Notes: generated by a model from the letters alone, not told the origin. Counted from the first letter of the stretch, positions 10,111 to 18,590 are shown. The stretch: 64,000 bases of DNA from Methylobacterium sp. WSM2598 (GCF_000379105.1 NZ_KB900609.1:2142826-2206825), one strand, 5' to 3'. Translations and numbers: made by a program.

Positions 10111-10398
10111 TCATTGACGGACGTGCCCCGGGCCCACCCAGCGCGCCGGCGGCAGAACGGGCGGCTTCGGCGGCCCGGTCAGGTCGGGGAAGCCGGCGTG
10201 ACGGCGGGCCACGTACGCGTTCCCACGCACCCTGTCGGGCGGCGGATAGGGGCAGTCGTGGGCGACGCCCTCCAGCACGCGCTCGAGGGGCGTGTCGGCC
10301 CCGTCCTTCTCGGCGAGGCGGGCGAGCCGATCGGAGCCCTGCCGCGAGGCACAGATCCCGCTGGCGGCCCGCACGATAACGACCAGCGCCGGCCACTG
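10111..10398 (-). pseudogene. Hypothetical protein remnant
   Basis: A frame with protein-like sequence (DRLARLAEKDGADTPLERV, CPYPPPDRVRG) resembling small conserved hypotheticals of Rhizobiales that carry a Cys-containing N-terminus; here the expected paired Cys region looks eroded (IVRAASGICASRQG). Its 5' end collides with the FkbM-like fragment on the other strand, so the start was probably lost. Could be a functional small gene, but the truncated surroundings argue for a remnant. Confidence 0.35.
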
Positions 10399-10483
10399 CA
10401 TGCTCGTCGACCGGCGCCCCACCGCTGAGCGGAAAGCGTTCGACTTGGGCCCTTATAACTCGCGGGAAATCAAGTTGCGCTGA
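10379..10483 (+). pseudogene. Fragment of an FkbM-type methyltransferase gene
   Basis: The 35-residue stretch TSAGHCMLVDRRPTAERKAF..YNSREIKLR, then stop, matches residues ~34-68 of the intact FkbM methyltransferase that starts 100 bases downstream (MSAGHRMLVDRRSTTERGPF..YDQQKIELLR). Identity is partial, so this is an old duplicate or the remains of a second family member, not a recent copy. No rest of the gene is present. Confidence 0.7.
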
Positions 10484-10524
10484 GATTGCAATCGCCATTC
10501 GTAGGTACGAGTTTAAATCGGCAA

Positions 10525-10545
10525 TTGACTACATAATTTATGTAG
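10525..10545 (+). promoter_or_regulatory. AT-rich palindrome before the FkbM gene
   Basis: An AT-rich island in GC-rich DNA. A perfect 7-bp inverted repeat (ctacata / tatgtag, loop att, 10529-10545) overlaps a TTGACT box at 10525-10530 that could serve as -35. No convincing -10 was found. Possibly promoter plus operator for the gene at 10586. Confidence 0.4.
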
Positions 10546-10585
10546 ATTTTACTCGCTGAGTCTCGGTCTCAGTGGGGAGCATCCA

Positions 10586-11479
10586 ATGCCGCTTCACCTT
10601 CCGAACGTCCGTGGAGCACGTCGTCTTGCTGATGCCCTGAACGCGACCGAGCAAATTCTGGGAAGAGACCCTGTTCGGCAAGTGACGATGAGCGCCGGGC
10701 ACCGCATGCTCGTTGATCGGCGCTCGACGACAGAGCGGGGCCCGTTCTATCTGCGCACCTACGACCAGCAGAAAATAGAGCTTCTGAGGAGGTTCATCGA
10801 GCCGGGGACGGCGGTGCTCGACATTGGAGCCAATGTTGGCTTCTTTACAGTCCCGCTCGGCATCGTCGTTCGAGACCAGCGGCGCTTCGGGCGGGTCTTT
10901 GCCTTCGAGCCCGTCCCAGGGAACCGCGACCGCCTGCAGGAAAACATCCTGATAAACGCGCTCGATGAGACCGTGACAATCATCCCGGCTGCGCTCTCCT
11001 CGAAGCCGGGAACGGTCGAAATCTCGCTGCGCGAGGATTTCCAGAACGGATCGCGCACCGGCAACGCCGCGATCGTCATTAGCACTGAGGATAATTTATT
11101 TGAAACAACCAAGATCGTGACGATGCGGCTCGACGACTATGTCGCGCACGAGATCGCTTTGCCGATCAGCGTCATAAAAATCGATACGGAAGGCCATGAG
11201 GACGAGGTGCTCGCCGGTGGAAATGAGACAATCGCCCGGAACCGCCCCGTCATTCTGATGGAAGTCGAACCGAATTATTACGAACGCAAGGGGGTCGATT
11301 TCTATGAAAGGGTCCGTGCCGTGTTGCCGCCCGACTATCGATTCCTGGCAGTCGGGTTGCATCGGCAGAGCGTGCTGCGGCCGCTCGGAACGCGGTTGAG
11401 TTTCACGGAGATCAGGGACCGCCCGTCCTTCATGCGCCCGCAGGACGTCCTGCTGCTTCCGCCCGGTCGCCACGTCTGA
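10586..11479 (+). CDS. FkbM family methyltransferase
   Basis: 297 residues. The FkbM domain spans ~70-260: SAM-binding TAVLDIGANVGFFTVPL (~75-91), FAFEPVPGNRDRLQEN, and the family-typical IKIDTEGHEDEVLAGG near residue 205. FkbM enzymes methylate hydroxyl groups of sugars, polyketides or lipids; this one's substrate is unknown. GGGGAGC lies before the ATG. Base composition is visibly poorer in GC than the neighbours, and it sits between a transposase remnant, a broken partial copy of itself and short repeats, so acquisition by transfer is likely. Confidence 0.85.
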   Translation: MPLHLPNVRGARRLADALNATEQILGRDPVRQVTMSAGHRMLVDRRSTTERGPFYLRTYDQQKIELLRRFIEPGTAVLDIGANVGFFTVPLGIVVRDQRRFGRVFAFEPVPGNRDRLQENILINALDETVTIIPAALSSKPGTVEISLREDFQNGSRTGNAAIVISTEDNLFETTKIVTMRLDDYVAHEIALPISVIKIDTEGHEDEVLAGGNETIARNRPVILMEVEPNYYERKGVDFYERVRAVLPPDYRFLAVGLHRQSVLRPLGTRLSFTEIRDRPSFMRPQDVLLLPPGRHV

Positions 11480-11646
11480 CCGGTTGGCTCCCGACGAGTG
11501 GCCTGCGCCTCACGGGGATCCAGCGGCGCCATGTCAGCGAGGTCCCGGCACAGGGCGCCGATGGCCTCGCTATCGTGCCGATTCACGTCGAAGTCTGGTT
11601 GCCCCCGGCGCCGGGGGCCGCCACGCTCGAACGGTTCGGCGCCGGG

Positions 11647-11742
11647 GTGATCAGCCCCAAGGGTGATCAGCCCCAAGGGTGATCAGCCCCAAGGGTGATC
11701 AGCCCCAAGGGTGATCAGCCCCAAGGGTGATCAGCCGCCAGG
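11647..11742. repeat. Six 16-bp tandem repeats
   Basis: Five identical units gtgatcagccccaagg and a sixth with two changes (gtgatcagccgccagg). Five extra units add 80 bases, which shifts any frame crossing it. No spacers. Same period as the repeats at 7721, 18123, 46812 and 57151 but a different sequence. Confidence 0.95.
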
Positions 11743-11949
11743 AGGTGGCCCGGTTGGACTGTCAATGGACAGTGGGTCCCGTCCACCATCGACGGCTTGG
11801 CCGGGCGCGCGCAGCGGGCCGGGCGGCGAGGGCCGGCACGAACGATTCCGGGGCCGGCGCCTCGGGAGCCGCGACGCTCCCCGCTGCCGCGCATACGGGA
11901 CGGGCACGACGGCGCGACGCTGTGCGCCGAAGTCGAGGTGGCGAACAAA

Positions 11950-12060
11950 GATCAAGTGATCCGGGATCCACTTGATCGAAGCGGATCCCGTATCCCAAGC
12001 CCGCGCGGCGCCTGAGCGCGGCGCCTGAGCGCGGCGCCTGAGCGCGGCGCCTGAGCGCGG
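11950..12060. repeat. Composite repeat: inverted repeat plus 13-bp tandem units
   Basis: A 9-bp inverted repeat (gatcaagtg / cacttgatc) leads into gaagcggatcccgtat, then four tandem units of gcgcggcgcctga (12003-12054). The region at about 21040-21105 carries the same two parts (ctcaggcgcc units and the acgggatccgctt inverted repeat) in the opposite order and orientation, so this is a dispersed composite element. Confidence 0.7.
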
Positions 12061-12555
12061 ACGACATCCGCATTGCCGAAATGGGAGATGGCGAAGCCAT
12101 CAACCGGATGGCGTATGAGCCTCCTCCGGCGTCGCGGCGGCATGGCGCGGATCGCCTGCATCGCATCGGGTGGAATGCGGAGCGGCTGCGGCGACCGCGT
12201 CCCGGACGGTCAACGACTTGGGTCGGCTGGCGCAGCGTCGAAGCGGACATCACCCTGAATTCGTCGCAGGAGGCGGACCGCTCGGCGCGGTGAAATCCGG
12301 CGACTCGGATGTGTTCCGGTTCGGATGAGCCGTCGCGTCGGGCGAGGCGGCCCGGGATGGCGGGCGTTCTCGGATCCGGACGTGCACGGCGCCGGCCGCG
12401 GACCGCGCGGCGCGCGCGTGCGCCCCGGCACGGCGCGCCGGCGCGAGCGGTGCGAAGGTGTTCGCGTCCTGGAGGGCGAGGAGGAACGAGCCCGACGGGT
12501 GGCATCAGACACCATCGGGGCGCGCCCTGCCCGGGCCGCCGCACGGGAGTTCACC

Positions 12556-13143
12556 ATGATCAGCAAGTCGCTTGCCACGGCCGCGATCCTCACCGTCGGG
12601 CTCGGCACCGTCGCCCACGCGAACCTCACCATGAGCCCGCCGAGCGCGCTGCCCGCCGCCCAGCCCGGGCCGGCCGTGGCCGAGGCTCCGGCGCGCCCCG
12701 CGCCGAAACGCTACGCCGAGGTGAAGACCCTGGCGCCCACGACGCAGACCGACGCCGACGAGCGCTTTCAGGGCACCCGGCCCGCGCCGCGCGTGATCGA
12801 CCTGCCGCGGGCGGAGGGGCAGAACCAGGCCTACGTCGCCGCCCCGCCGGCCCCGCAATCCGCGCCGCAGGCCAGGCCGGTCGCCGCCGTGGAGGAGCCC
12901 GCCCCGGCCCCCGAGCCCGTCGCCGCGCCGCGCCGCGGCCGCGTCGCGGACCGCGACCTCGTCGAGGCCCCGCGGCGGGCGGAGCGGCCCGCCGGCTACC
13001 GGACCGCGAGCTGGAACGGCGGCCGCGGCGCCACCTGGAAGACCGGGAAGAACGATTACGGCTTCGAGGGCACCTTCGGCGGCTGCCGCTTCGCCGGGTT
13101 CAGCGGACCCGGGGGCTTCAAGCTCGATCGCGTCTGCCGCTGA
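12556..13143 (+). CDS. Secreted hypothetical protein with Pro/Ala-rich linker
   Basis: 195 residues. Start at the ATG after CACGGGAG. Residues 1-22 form a signal peptide (SLATAAILTVGLGTVAHA). Residues ~30-130 are rich in Pro, Ala and charged residues and probably disordered. The last ~40 residues form a compact Gly/aromatic module (TGKNDYGFEGTFGGCRF, ending LDRVC) with two Cys that may pair. Likely periplasmic or surface located. No family recognised. Confidence 0.7.
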   Translation: MISKSLATAAILTVGLGTVAHANLTMSPPSALPAAQPGPAVAEAPARPAPKRYAEVKTLAPTTQTDADERFQGTRPAPRVIDLPRAEGQNQAYVAAPPAPQSAPQARPVAAVEEPAPAPEPVAAPRRGRVADRDLVEAPRRAERPAGYRTASWNGGRGATWKTGKNDYGFEGTFGGCRFAGFSGPGGFKLDRVCR

Positions 13144-13154
13144 GCCCAGGGTCG

Positions 13155-13196
13155 GAAGCGGGCCGCCGCCGCGGCGGTCGACCTGCGGCCCGCTTC
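13155..13196. terminator. Hairpin between convergent genes
   Basis: A perfect 12-bp stem (gaagcgggccgc / gcggcccgcttc) lies between the end of the secreted-protein gene and the end of the opposing membrane-protein gene, touching the latter's stop codon. No T-run on either side. A bidirectional terminator is the most economical reading. Confidence 0.5.
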
Positions 13197-13902
13197 AGGT
13201 CACGGCATTGCCGCCCTCGCACAGGACGAAGGGCTCGCGGCCGCGGATCCGGTCCCCACTCGCGACCAGGGTCGCGCTGGTGAGGTGCTCGCGGCCGAAC
13301 ACGTCGCGGTAGGTCACCTGACCGACCAGGTAGAGGCCGAGTTCCGAACTCAGCAGGCGCTCCGCCACGCCGGGCGCCGCCTGGAGGTTGACCCGCCGGG
13401 TCACCAGGCGCGTCTCGCGCGCACCCACGATGCAGGGGAGGCGGTCCGCCGCCGCGGTCACGCTCGGCAGGCTCGCCGCCGGGAAGGGCTCGACCGCGAG
13501 CGTGAAATTCGCCACGAGGTCGAGGGCCGGCGTCAGCCCGTGATTGCGCAGCTCGATCTGAACGACGAGGTCCTGGCCGGGCGCGAAGCGCTGGAAGGAC
13601 GCGAAGGTCACCCCCACATACGCCCGCAGCTGACGCTCGCTCGCCTCCCGCTGCAGCTCCATCCCGGCCGCCTGGAGGGCGACCGCGCGCTGCGTCGCCT
13701 CGACCAGGTCCCGGGCGGTGCGGTCGCGCCGGGCCAGGACGCGAAGGAGGAGCGCCAGGACCAGCAGGCCGGCCGCCACGCCGCCCAGGAGCCAGGTGTC
13801 GCGATCGAGCGTCCGTACGGCCTGAATGGCGGGCGCCGCGAGATCGAGCATCCACTGCTTGGCCTCGAGCAACCGGGTCACGAAATCGGATGAACTGATC
13901 AT
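13195..13902 (-). CDS. Single-pass membrane protein of unknown function
   Basis: 235 residues from the ATG at 13902. One hydrophobic segment at ~38-60 (LLGGVAAGLLVLALLLRVL), a short coiled stretch, then a soluble domain beginning LRAYVGVTFASFQRF and NHGLTPALDLV, a pattern seen in many uncharacterised alphaproteobacterial membrane proteins. The soluble part probably lies in the cytoplasm or periplasm depending on topology. Function unknown. Confidence 0.65.
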   Translation of the reverse strand: MISSSDFVTRLLEAKQWMLDLAAPAIQAVRTLDRDTWLLGGVAAGLLVLALLLRVLARRDRTARDLVEATQRAVALQAAGMELQREASERQLRAYVGVTFASFQRFAPGQDLVVQIELRNHGLTPALDLVANFTLAVEPFPAASLPSVTAAADRLPCIVGARETRLVTRRVNLQAAPGVAERLLSSELGLYLVGQVTYRDVFGREHLTSATLVASGDRIRGREPFVLCEGGNAVT

Positions 13903-14162
13903 CGATCGGATGTCATCAGCGGCGCACCCGGCGTCGGCAGGACTCGTCGCGCGCCGGCGGCGAGGTCCGGCGCGCGCGGACGGCCTGACACCTACCCGGT
14001 TTGCGGCGGCGGGCGAAGCCGAAAGAGTACCGAGGCCGCGATTCCTTGACGTCCGGCTCCGGCCACCCTCGACCCACCATCCGCACCCGCCGGGATCGGC
14101 CGAGTGGACCGGCGGGGCGCTGATATACCGGATTACTCTTTCGAGATAACGCCGATTACCAC

Positions 14163-14189
14163 TTGACAGCGCTTCAAAGTAAGTAAAAC
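14163..14189 (+). promoter_or_regulatory. Candidate housekeeping promoter
   Basis: A perfect TTGACA at 14163-14168 is followed after 15 bases by TAAAAC (14184-14189), within a locally AT-rich stretch 50-75 bases before the small gene at 14240. The spacer is short, so this is tentative. Confidence 0.35.
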
Positions 14190-14239
14190 CTGCCTCTCGG
14201 GGAGACCAGAATCTCCCGCCCGAACGAGGCGGGGTACCA

Positions 14240-14485
14240 ATGACTTGCCGCTGCAATCGTCCGCGCCCGCGCGAGGCGGAATCGCTCGCGGGACTGAGCT
14301 ATCGCGCCTACCTCATCGACGGACAGGACCACATCGTCGGAGTCGAACGCATCGACGCGGAGGACGACGTCGAGGCGCTGCTGAAGGCGCGCGGCCTCGA
14401 CGTGCCGTTCGACATCGAATTATGGGACCGGGATCGCCGCGTGATCGGCATCCAGCGTCACCGGATGCGGGCGGCGCGCAACTGA
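14240..14485 (+). CDS. Small conserved hypothetical protein (81 aa)
   Basis: Reads as a small alpha/beta protein: after a basic Cys-containing N-terminus comes YRAYLIDGQDHIVGVERID and ALLKARGLDVPFDIELWD, ending in a basic tail. Such short proteins with the 'AYLxDxxGHIxxxxxxxxxxD' opening are common and uncharacterised in Rhizobiales. Function unknown. The TTGACA box upstream supports expression. Confidence 0.65.
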   Translation: MTCRCNRPRPREAESLAGLSYRAYLIDGQDHIVGVERIDAEDDVEALLKARGLDVPFDIELWDRDRRVIGIQRHRMRAARN

Positions 14486-14504
14486 GCCGCCCGGACCGCG
14501 CGCG

Positions 14505-14535
14505 AAAAACCCCGCGCAGCTCCAGCCGCGCGGGG
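14505..14535 (-). terminator. Rho-independent terminator
   Basis: On the minus strand an 8-bp GC stem (ccccgcgc / gcgcgggg, 10-base loop) is followed directly by TTTTT. It stands 27 bases past the stop of the small membrane-protein gene at 14562 and is the clearest intrinsic terminator in the window. Confidence 0.85.
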
Positions 14536-14561
14536 TCGATCCTGTCCGGGGAGGCGGCCGG

Positions 14562-14717
14562 TCAGGCCGCGAGCTTCGCCGCCAGCAGGTCGTTCTCGTT
14601 CCCGGCGACCAGCGGGGTGCGATCCGCCGGAGGCGTCAGCCGGTCCGCCGCGACGAGGACCAGCGAGGCGTTGGCGGCGAGGGCGGCGACGAGGCCGAGA
14701 AGGGCGAAGGCGATCAT
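14562..14717 (-). CDS. Small membrane protein (51 aa)
   Basis: Start chosen at the ATG at 14717; upstream residues in the frame do not look like protein. One hydrophobic segment (IAFALLGLVAALAANASLVLV) then a polar tail ending NDLLAAKLAA. A perfect intrinsic terminator follows, which supports a real transcript. Function unknown. Confidence 0.6.
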   Translation of the reverse strand: MIAFALLGLVAALAANASLVLVAADRLTPPADRTPLVAGNENDLLAAKLAA

Positions 14718-14967
14718 CGGAGGCTCTCGGTCTGCGTTGTGCGATGCACCATATATGGCACCGCACCATTTTCGTTGGTATGCCAGATGCCAACGGTCAG
14801 GCATGCGCCGCGGGCATGGCCCGGGCCGCTCCGGCCCGGCTGCCGGGGCGCGCCTGCCGCGACCGGCCCGCGCGCCCGAGAGTCAACGCTTTCTTAATAC
14901 GCCCGGACCACTCTCTCGCCCGTGCGAAATCCGCCCGCGTTTCGCTGCCCCGCACCCGGACAAGGCC

Positions 14968-15186
14968 ATGGACGACGAGATCAGGATCCGCGTGATCGAA
15001 ACGGCGTTGCGCATGATCGCGAAGCACCTTCAGGACACGGATCCGAGGTTCGGCGTCAACGTCAACGGGCGGCTCGACGCCCAGACCATGGCGGTGGCGT
15101 CGAACGACGACAAGGGTCCGGTCGAGAAGGACAAGACCGTGGAATTCTACGATCAGGTGCGGCGCCTGCTGAATCCCGGCCGCTGA
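14968..15186 (+). CDS. Small conserved hypothetical protein (72 aa)
   Basis: Acidic start (MDDEIRIRVIETALRMIAKH) predicted helical, a middle with Asn/Gly turns, and a second helix (KTVEFYDQVRRLLNPG). Preceded by GGACAAGG. No signal peptide or membrane segment, so cytoplasmic. No family recognised. Confidence 0.6.
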   Translation: MDDEIRIRVIETALRMIAKHLQDTDPRFGVNVNGRLDAQTMAVASNDDKGPVEKDKTVEFYDQVRRLLNPGR

Positions 15187-15194
15187 GCGCCGCG

Positions 15195-15380
15195 TCAGGG
15201 CGAATCCGCGAGCCGGTCGCAATCGCGCCGGTGCGCGGCGAGGCAATCCTCCCGCTGCGCCTCGCGCCGCAGGGTCGTGAACACCCAGACGCTCCCGAGC
15301 ACCAGCGCGGCGACGAGGGCGAGGGCGAGGAGCGCGCGCCCGCGCTGGTCGGCATCCTCCCGAGGATCATCCGTCGGCAT
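15195..15380 (-). CDS. Small single-pass membrane protein (61 aa)
   Basis: From the ATG at 15380: acidic N-terminus, one hydrophobic helix (ALLALALVAALVLGSVWVF), then a short tail with two Cys (EDCLAAHRRDC). Converges on the preceding small gene, leaving only 8 bases between stops. Function unknown. Confidence 0.5.
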   Translation of the reverse strand: MPTDDPREDADQRGRALLALALVAALVLGSVWVFTTLRREAQREDCLAAHRRDCDRLADSP

Positions 15381-15500
15381 CGTCCGGTCCCGCACCGGCG
15401 GGCGCGCGGCCCGACCCGCGGAAGATCGGGTCGCGGCGCCCCCCCGTCCAGGGCGCGCCGTTCGGGACGCGGACGGCACGGCGCCTCCCCTCGGCCTCCT

Positions 15501-15560
15501 CCCGAATCGGCAGGTCTTCCCGAATCGGCAGGCCTTCTTCCCGAATCGGCAGGTCTTCTT
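15501..15560. repeat. Three short tandem repeats
   Basis: Units cccgaatcggcaggtctt (18), and twice cccgaatcggcagg.cttctt (21). All lengths are multiples of three. The region is intergenic, between divergent small genes. Confidence 0.85.
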
Positions 15561-15642
15561 CCCGGACGCGAATCAGCTTAGCCTGCGCCGGATAAGATGC
15601 GGGCCACCGCTGGGTGAGCTGGCCGGATTCAGGGAGACGCCG

Positions 15643-15798
15643 ATGTCCGAGCCTGTGCGCATCACCGTGAAACCTGACGGCAGCTACACCCTCCTGCGCG
15701 GGGATCGTCCGCTGATCTTCGGGCTCACGCGGGAACTCGCCTTCAGCCTCGCGGAGAGCTGCGGCGTGGTGATCGAGCGCACCTACAGCATCGGCTGA
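15643..15798 (+). CDS. Small conserved hypothetical protein (51 aa)
   Basis: Start at the ATG after AGGGAGA. Sequence suggests a beta-hairpin followed by a helix (VRITVKPDGSYTLLRG, LTRELAFSLAESCG), a pattern seen in tiny uncharacterised proteins of Methylobacterium and relatives. Cytoplasmic by sequence. Function unknown. Confidence 0.6.
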   Translation: MSEPVRITVKPDGSYTLLRGDRPLIFGLTRELAFSLAESCGVVIERTYSIG

Positions 15799-15878
15799 GC
15801 GACGCACGACCTCCCGCGGCGCGGCTCCGAGACCCGCTGCGGGATCCGATCGCGCCGCGGTCGGCTCCCGCCCGCGCG

Positions 15879-16805
15879 TCACGCGTCGAGCGGCTTCTCC
15901 GCCCGCACCATCAGGACCTGGCCCGAATGCGGGACCAGCCACGTCATCGCGTGCAGCGTGAGCGCGGCGATGCGCGTCAGGATGTTGCGGAATTCGCCCG
16001 GCCCGTGCCCGACGTTGAACGTGCCGGGCGTCACGCCCACGAAGCCGATCAGCCGCAGCATGCGGGCCAGCCGGGCGCCGTCGTAGTACATCACGTGGCC
16101 GAGCAGGCCGCGCTCGGCATCGTCCGGCCCGTCCATGAAGTGCAGGAAATCCCACTGGCCGAGGGCGAACCGGATCCGATGCTCGAGGAAGACGGCGTTC
16201 GGCGTGGTGATCACCAGCAGCCCGCCCGGCCTCAGGGCCCCGCAGGCGCCGCGCAGCAGCCGCATCGCCACCGTGTAGTCGAGGTGCTCCAGGATCTCGG
16301 TGCAGATCACGACGTCGGCGTCGCCCTCCGGCAACCGGCAATCGGGATCCCGCAGATCGCGGGGCAGGCGCGCGATGCCCCTTGCGTCGAGCCAGCCGCG
16401 GATCGTCGGCTCCGTGAAGGTCTGCGAGAGCGGATGATCGACCACCGTCCAGGACAGGCGCCCCGGCCCGATCCGCTCGGCGACGAGGTCGAACAGCAGG
16501 GGATCCGGCTTGCCCTCGTTCAGGCCCGACAGGTTGAGCACCGCGACGCGGTCGAGCTGCCGCTTGGCGACCTGTCCGAGGATCACGTCGAGCAGCCGAA
16601 CCACGCGTCGCCCGTTGCTCCGATTCCAATCCCGGGAAGCGGCGCTCAGCATTCCGAAGAGGTCGCGATCCATCGCGTTGAAAGCCGAGACAGCGAAGGA
16701 CACGATGTCGTGCCGCGGGCCGGAACGCCCGAATGACCGCACGAAATCCGGACGAAAGCGGCCAGCACAGGGTCCGCGCGCGCGATCCGTCCGTGCAATA
16801 CTCAT
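15879..16805 (-). CDS. Class I SAM-dependent methyltransferase
   Basis: 308 residues from the ATG at 16805 (AGGGGCAGG before it). Methyltransf_11/23-type signs: an ADVVICTEILEHLDY post-motif I block, then GALRPGGLLVITTPN, and a C-terminal part with FALGQWDFLHFMDG. The first motif is not a classic GxGxG (RVAVLNLSGLNEGKPD), so binding may deviate. This arrangement is common among methyltransferases acting on glycans or small metabolites. Substrate unknown. Confidence 0.7.
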   Translation of the reverse strand: MSIARTDRARGPCAGRFRPDFVRSFGRSGPRHDIVSFAVSAFNAMDRDLFGMLSAASRDWNRSNGRRVVRLLDVILGQVAKRQLDRVAVLNLSGLNEGKPDPLLFDLVAERIGPGRLSWTVVDHPLSQTFTEPTIRGWLDARGIARLPRDLRDPDCRLPEGDADVVICTEILEHLDYTVAMRLLRGACGALRPGGLLVITTPNAVFLEHRIRFALGQWDFLHFMDGPDDAERGLLGHVMYYDGARLARMLRLIGFVGVTPGTFNVGHGPGEFRNILTRIAALTLHAMTWLVPHSGQVLMVRAEKPLDA

Positions 16806-17281
16806 ATCGCCTGCCCCTACGAAACCGCTCCCGGTCGGACGAGCGATACCATGCGAAGCTGACGGATACAGACGGTCAGACTGCGTAGCGCATATCGCGC
16901 AGATTTCCCGCCGCAGCGATCTCTTCAACTCTACGGAAGATCGTTCTCGCCCGCCGCATCCGGCCTCGGGTGAACGCAGGATACGGGAACCGCCCGCGGG
17001 TTCACGCGCGCACGGTCTCGCGGCGCGAACGGCCAGGAGATCCGGGCGCGTCGCCCGCCGACCTTTATCCCAGCCCGGATGCGCTGCACGACCACGGTCG
17101 ACCTCCGCTCTCAACTGATGGGCGACGCGGTTCGTGAAGCATCGAGCGGGCGGCTTGAGCGGACAAACCTTGCCGAGAGCTGGCGTGAAACCGGACGTTA
17201 ACCACCACGGCATAACGCTACGCTGATACCAGCCGGTCCGGGCCATGGCGGCAGCGGGCCGGGAGCGAGGTGAGGTCGCCC
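16806..17281. other. Intergenic region
   Basis: About 475 bases between divergent genes. I see no gene, RNA or convincing promoter; a GGTGAGGTCG stretch at the right end serves as ribosome site for the next gene. Confidence 0.45.
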
Positions 17282-17476
17282 ATGTCCCGTGTCATCGCCC
17301 ACCCGGCCCGTCCGGGACAGGCCCGCCGGAGGACCCGGCGCGGCGCGTGGCGGCCGGTCGAGGCGATCGGCCTCATCGCGGCAGGACTGACGCTCCTGGT
17401 GATCGGGACCGCCCTGAGCGTGGCGGACGCGATCGATGCCTCGCTCGCCGAGTTCCCCCGCCAGCACCTCGACTGA
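17282..17476 (+). CDS. Small membrane protein (64 aa)
   Basis: Basic N-terminus (RPGQARRRTRRGAWRPVEA) followed by one hydrophobic helix (IGLIAAGLTLLVIGTALSV) and a short acidic tail. Start at the ATG behind GAGGTGAGG. Function unknown. Confidence 0.5.
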   Translation: MSRVIAHPARPGQARRRTRRGAWRPVEAIGLIAAGLTLLVIGTALSVADAIDASLAEFPRQHLD

Positions 17477-17760
17477 GCAAGCGAACATCCCGCAATGTCC
17501 GGCGCGATCGCCCCGCCGGAATTCGAGGTGTCGTCTCGGGCCGCGGGCCGGTCTGGCGCGGATCTCCCTCGAGAAGAAACAGGCGATGAGGCCGGACGGT
17601 GCCGGCAATCCCCCCCTTCCTCATGACGGGCGGCGAGCGAGAGCTGCGCCCCGAAGCATCCTGAACGGTGATCCGAACGGGTGACCGTCGAGCGGGCTTC
17701 GAGGCAGCCCGCGTCTGCAGCTCAGCATGGGGAGAGGGCGATGCGCGGAAGGACGGGCGG

Positions 17761-18069
17761 CTATTGGCCGCCGCCGCCGGACCCGTTGCCGCCGTTCCGC
17801 CCGTACTGGGGAACGGGACGGGTCGTCTGCTCGGCGTTCGCGCCCGCCGCGGAATCGGATTCCAGCGTGCTCGCGCCGGTCCGGCCGGGCACGACCTCCA
17901 CCGCACCCGGGCCGCTCTTGTCGGGCGCGCCGAGCGAGCCGGTGACGTCCGGCGAGGCGGGGGCGACCAGGACGGCACCGCCCGGGATCCGAACCGGGGT
18001 CTCGACGATCTGGGCGAGGGCGCAGGTGGGGAGGCCGAGCGCGAGCGCGGCCGTGGCGAGCCTGATCAT
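17761..18069 (-). CDS. Small secreted Gly-rich protein (102 aa)
   Basis: From the ATG at 18069: signal peptide ATAALALGLPTCALAQ, then a polar low-complexity chain ending in a Gly-rich tail (GRNGGNGSGGGGQ). Preceded by AAGGAAC. Periplasmic or surface protein of unknown function. Two copies of a 16-bp repeat lie upstream in its leader. Confidence 0.6.
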   Translation of the reverse strand: MIRLATAALALGLPTCALAQIVETPVRIPGGAVLVAPASPDVTGSLGAPDKSGPGAVEVVPGRTGASTLESDSAAGANAEQTTRPVPQYGRNGGNGSGGGGQ

Positions 18070-18122
18070 GGTGTTCCTTGAGGTGAGGGGAGGGGCGGCG
18101 GGCCGCCGACCTGCCGGGCCAA

Positions 18123-18154
18123 GTCGCCAGCCAGGCGAGTCGCCAGCCAGGCGA
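18123..18154. repeat. Two 16-bp tandem repeats
   Basis: gtcgccagccaggcga occurs twice head to tail, 54-85 bases upstream of the small secreted-protein gene on the minus strand. Same period as the other tandem duplications of this window. Confidence 0.9.
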
Positions 18155-18223
18155 GGGTTCGCGTCGTGCGAGCAAATTTTTTTGCACACAATCGATCGGC
18201 GCGAATCCGGGCCGGCGCGCGCC

Positions 18224-18358
18224 TCAGGCCAGGAAGGTCAGGACGGCCACCGCCACGGCACCGCCCGCGACCGCGAGACCGAGCAGGATCACGCTGCTCA
18301 ATTGATCGGCGTCGTCGAGCGTGCGGCCCGACCGGTCGCGGAACGTATCGGAATCCAT
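18224..18358 (-). CDS. Tiny membrane protein (44 aa)
   Basis: ATG at 18358 preceded by CCAGGAGAT. Polar N-terminus (MDSDTFRDRSGRTLDDADQ) then a single hydrophobic helix (VILLGLAVAGGAVAVAVLTF) to the end. Function unknown. Confidence 0.5.
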   Translation of the reverse strand: MDSDTFRDRSGRTLDDADQLSSVILLGLAVAGGAVAVAVLTFLA

Positions 18359-18590
18359 GACGATCTCCTGGTTGGCGGGATCCGGCGGGGCAACGCCCCG
18401 GCACGCGCTCCGGTCGCGCGCGATATGGCCGCACCCGACCAATAAAGCCGATCATCGGTCCGCCGCCCGGCCGGACCGACCGCAAACTCTCCGACATCCT
18501 CCGTCAGCAAGTCCGGCGCAACACACTCTATTGGGCTTGACACGTCATCTTCGACCAAAGTACGAAGACTTGCGGCCAGGGATGACGCGC

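Larger units (their letters stand above)
11480..12555. other. Accessory non-coding stretch with repeats
   Basis: About 1.1 kb without an intact gene. A protein-like frame runs from about 11480 (RLTGIQRRHVSEVP, then VPIHVEVWLPPAPG) into the 16-bp repeat at 11647. If the repeat is collapsed to one unit the frame continues as GVISRQEVARLDCQ, so a former gene may be interrupted. Further right are an inverted repeat and 13-bp tandem repeats. I recognise no family. Confidence 0.45.
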
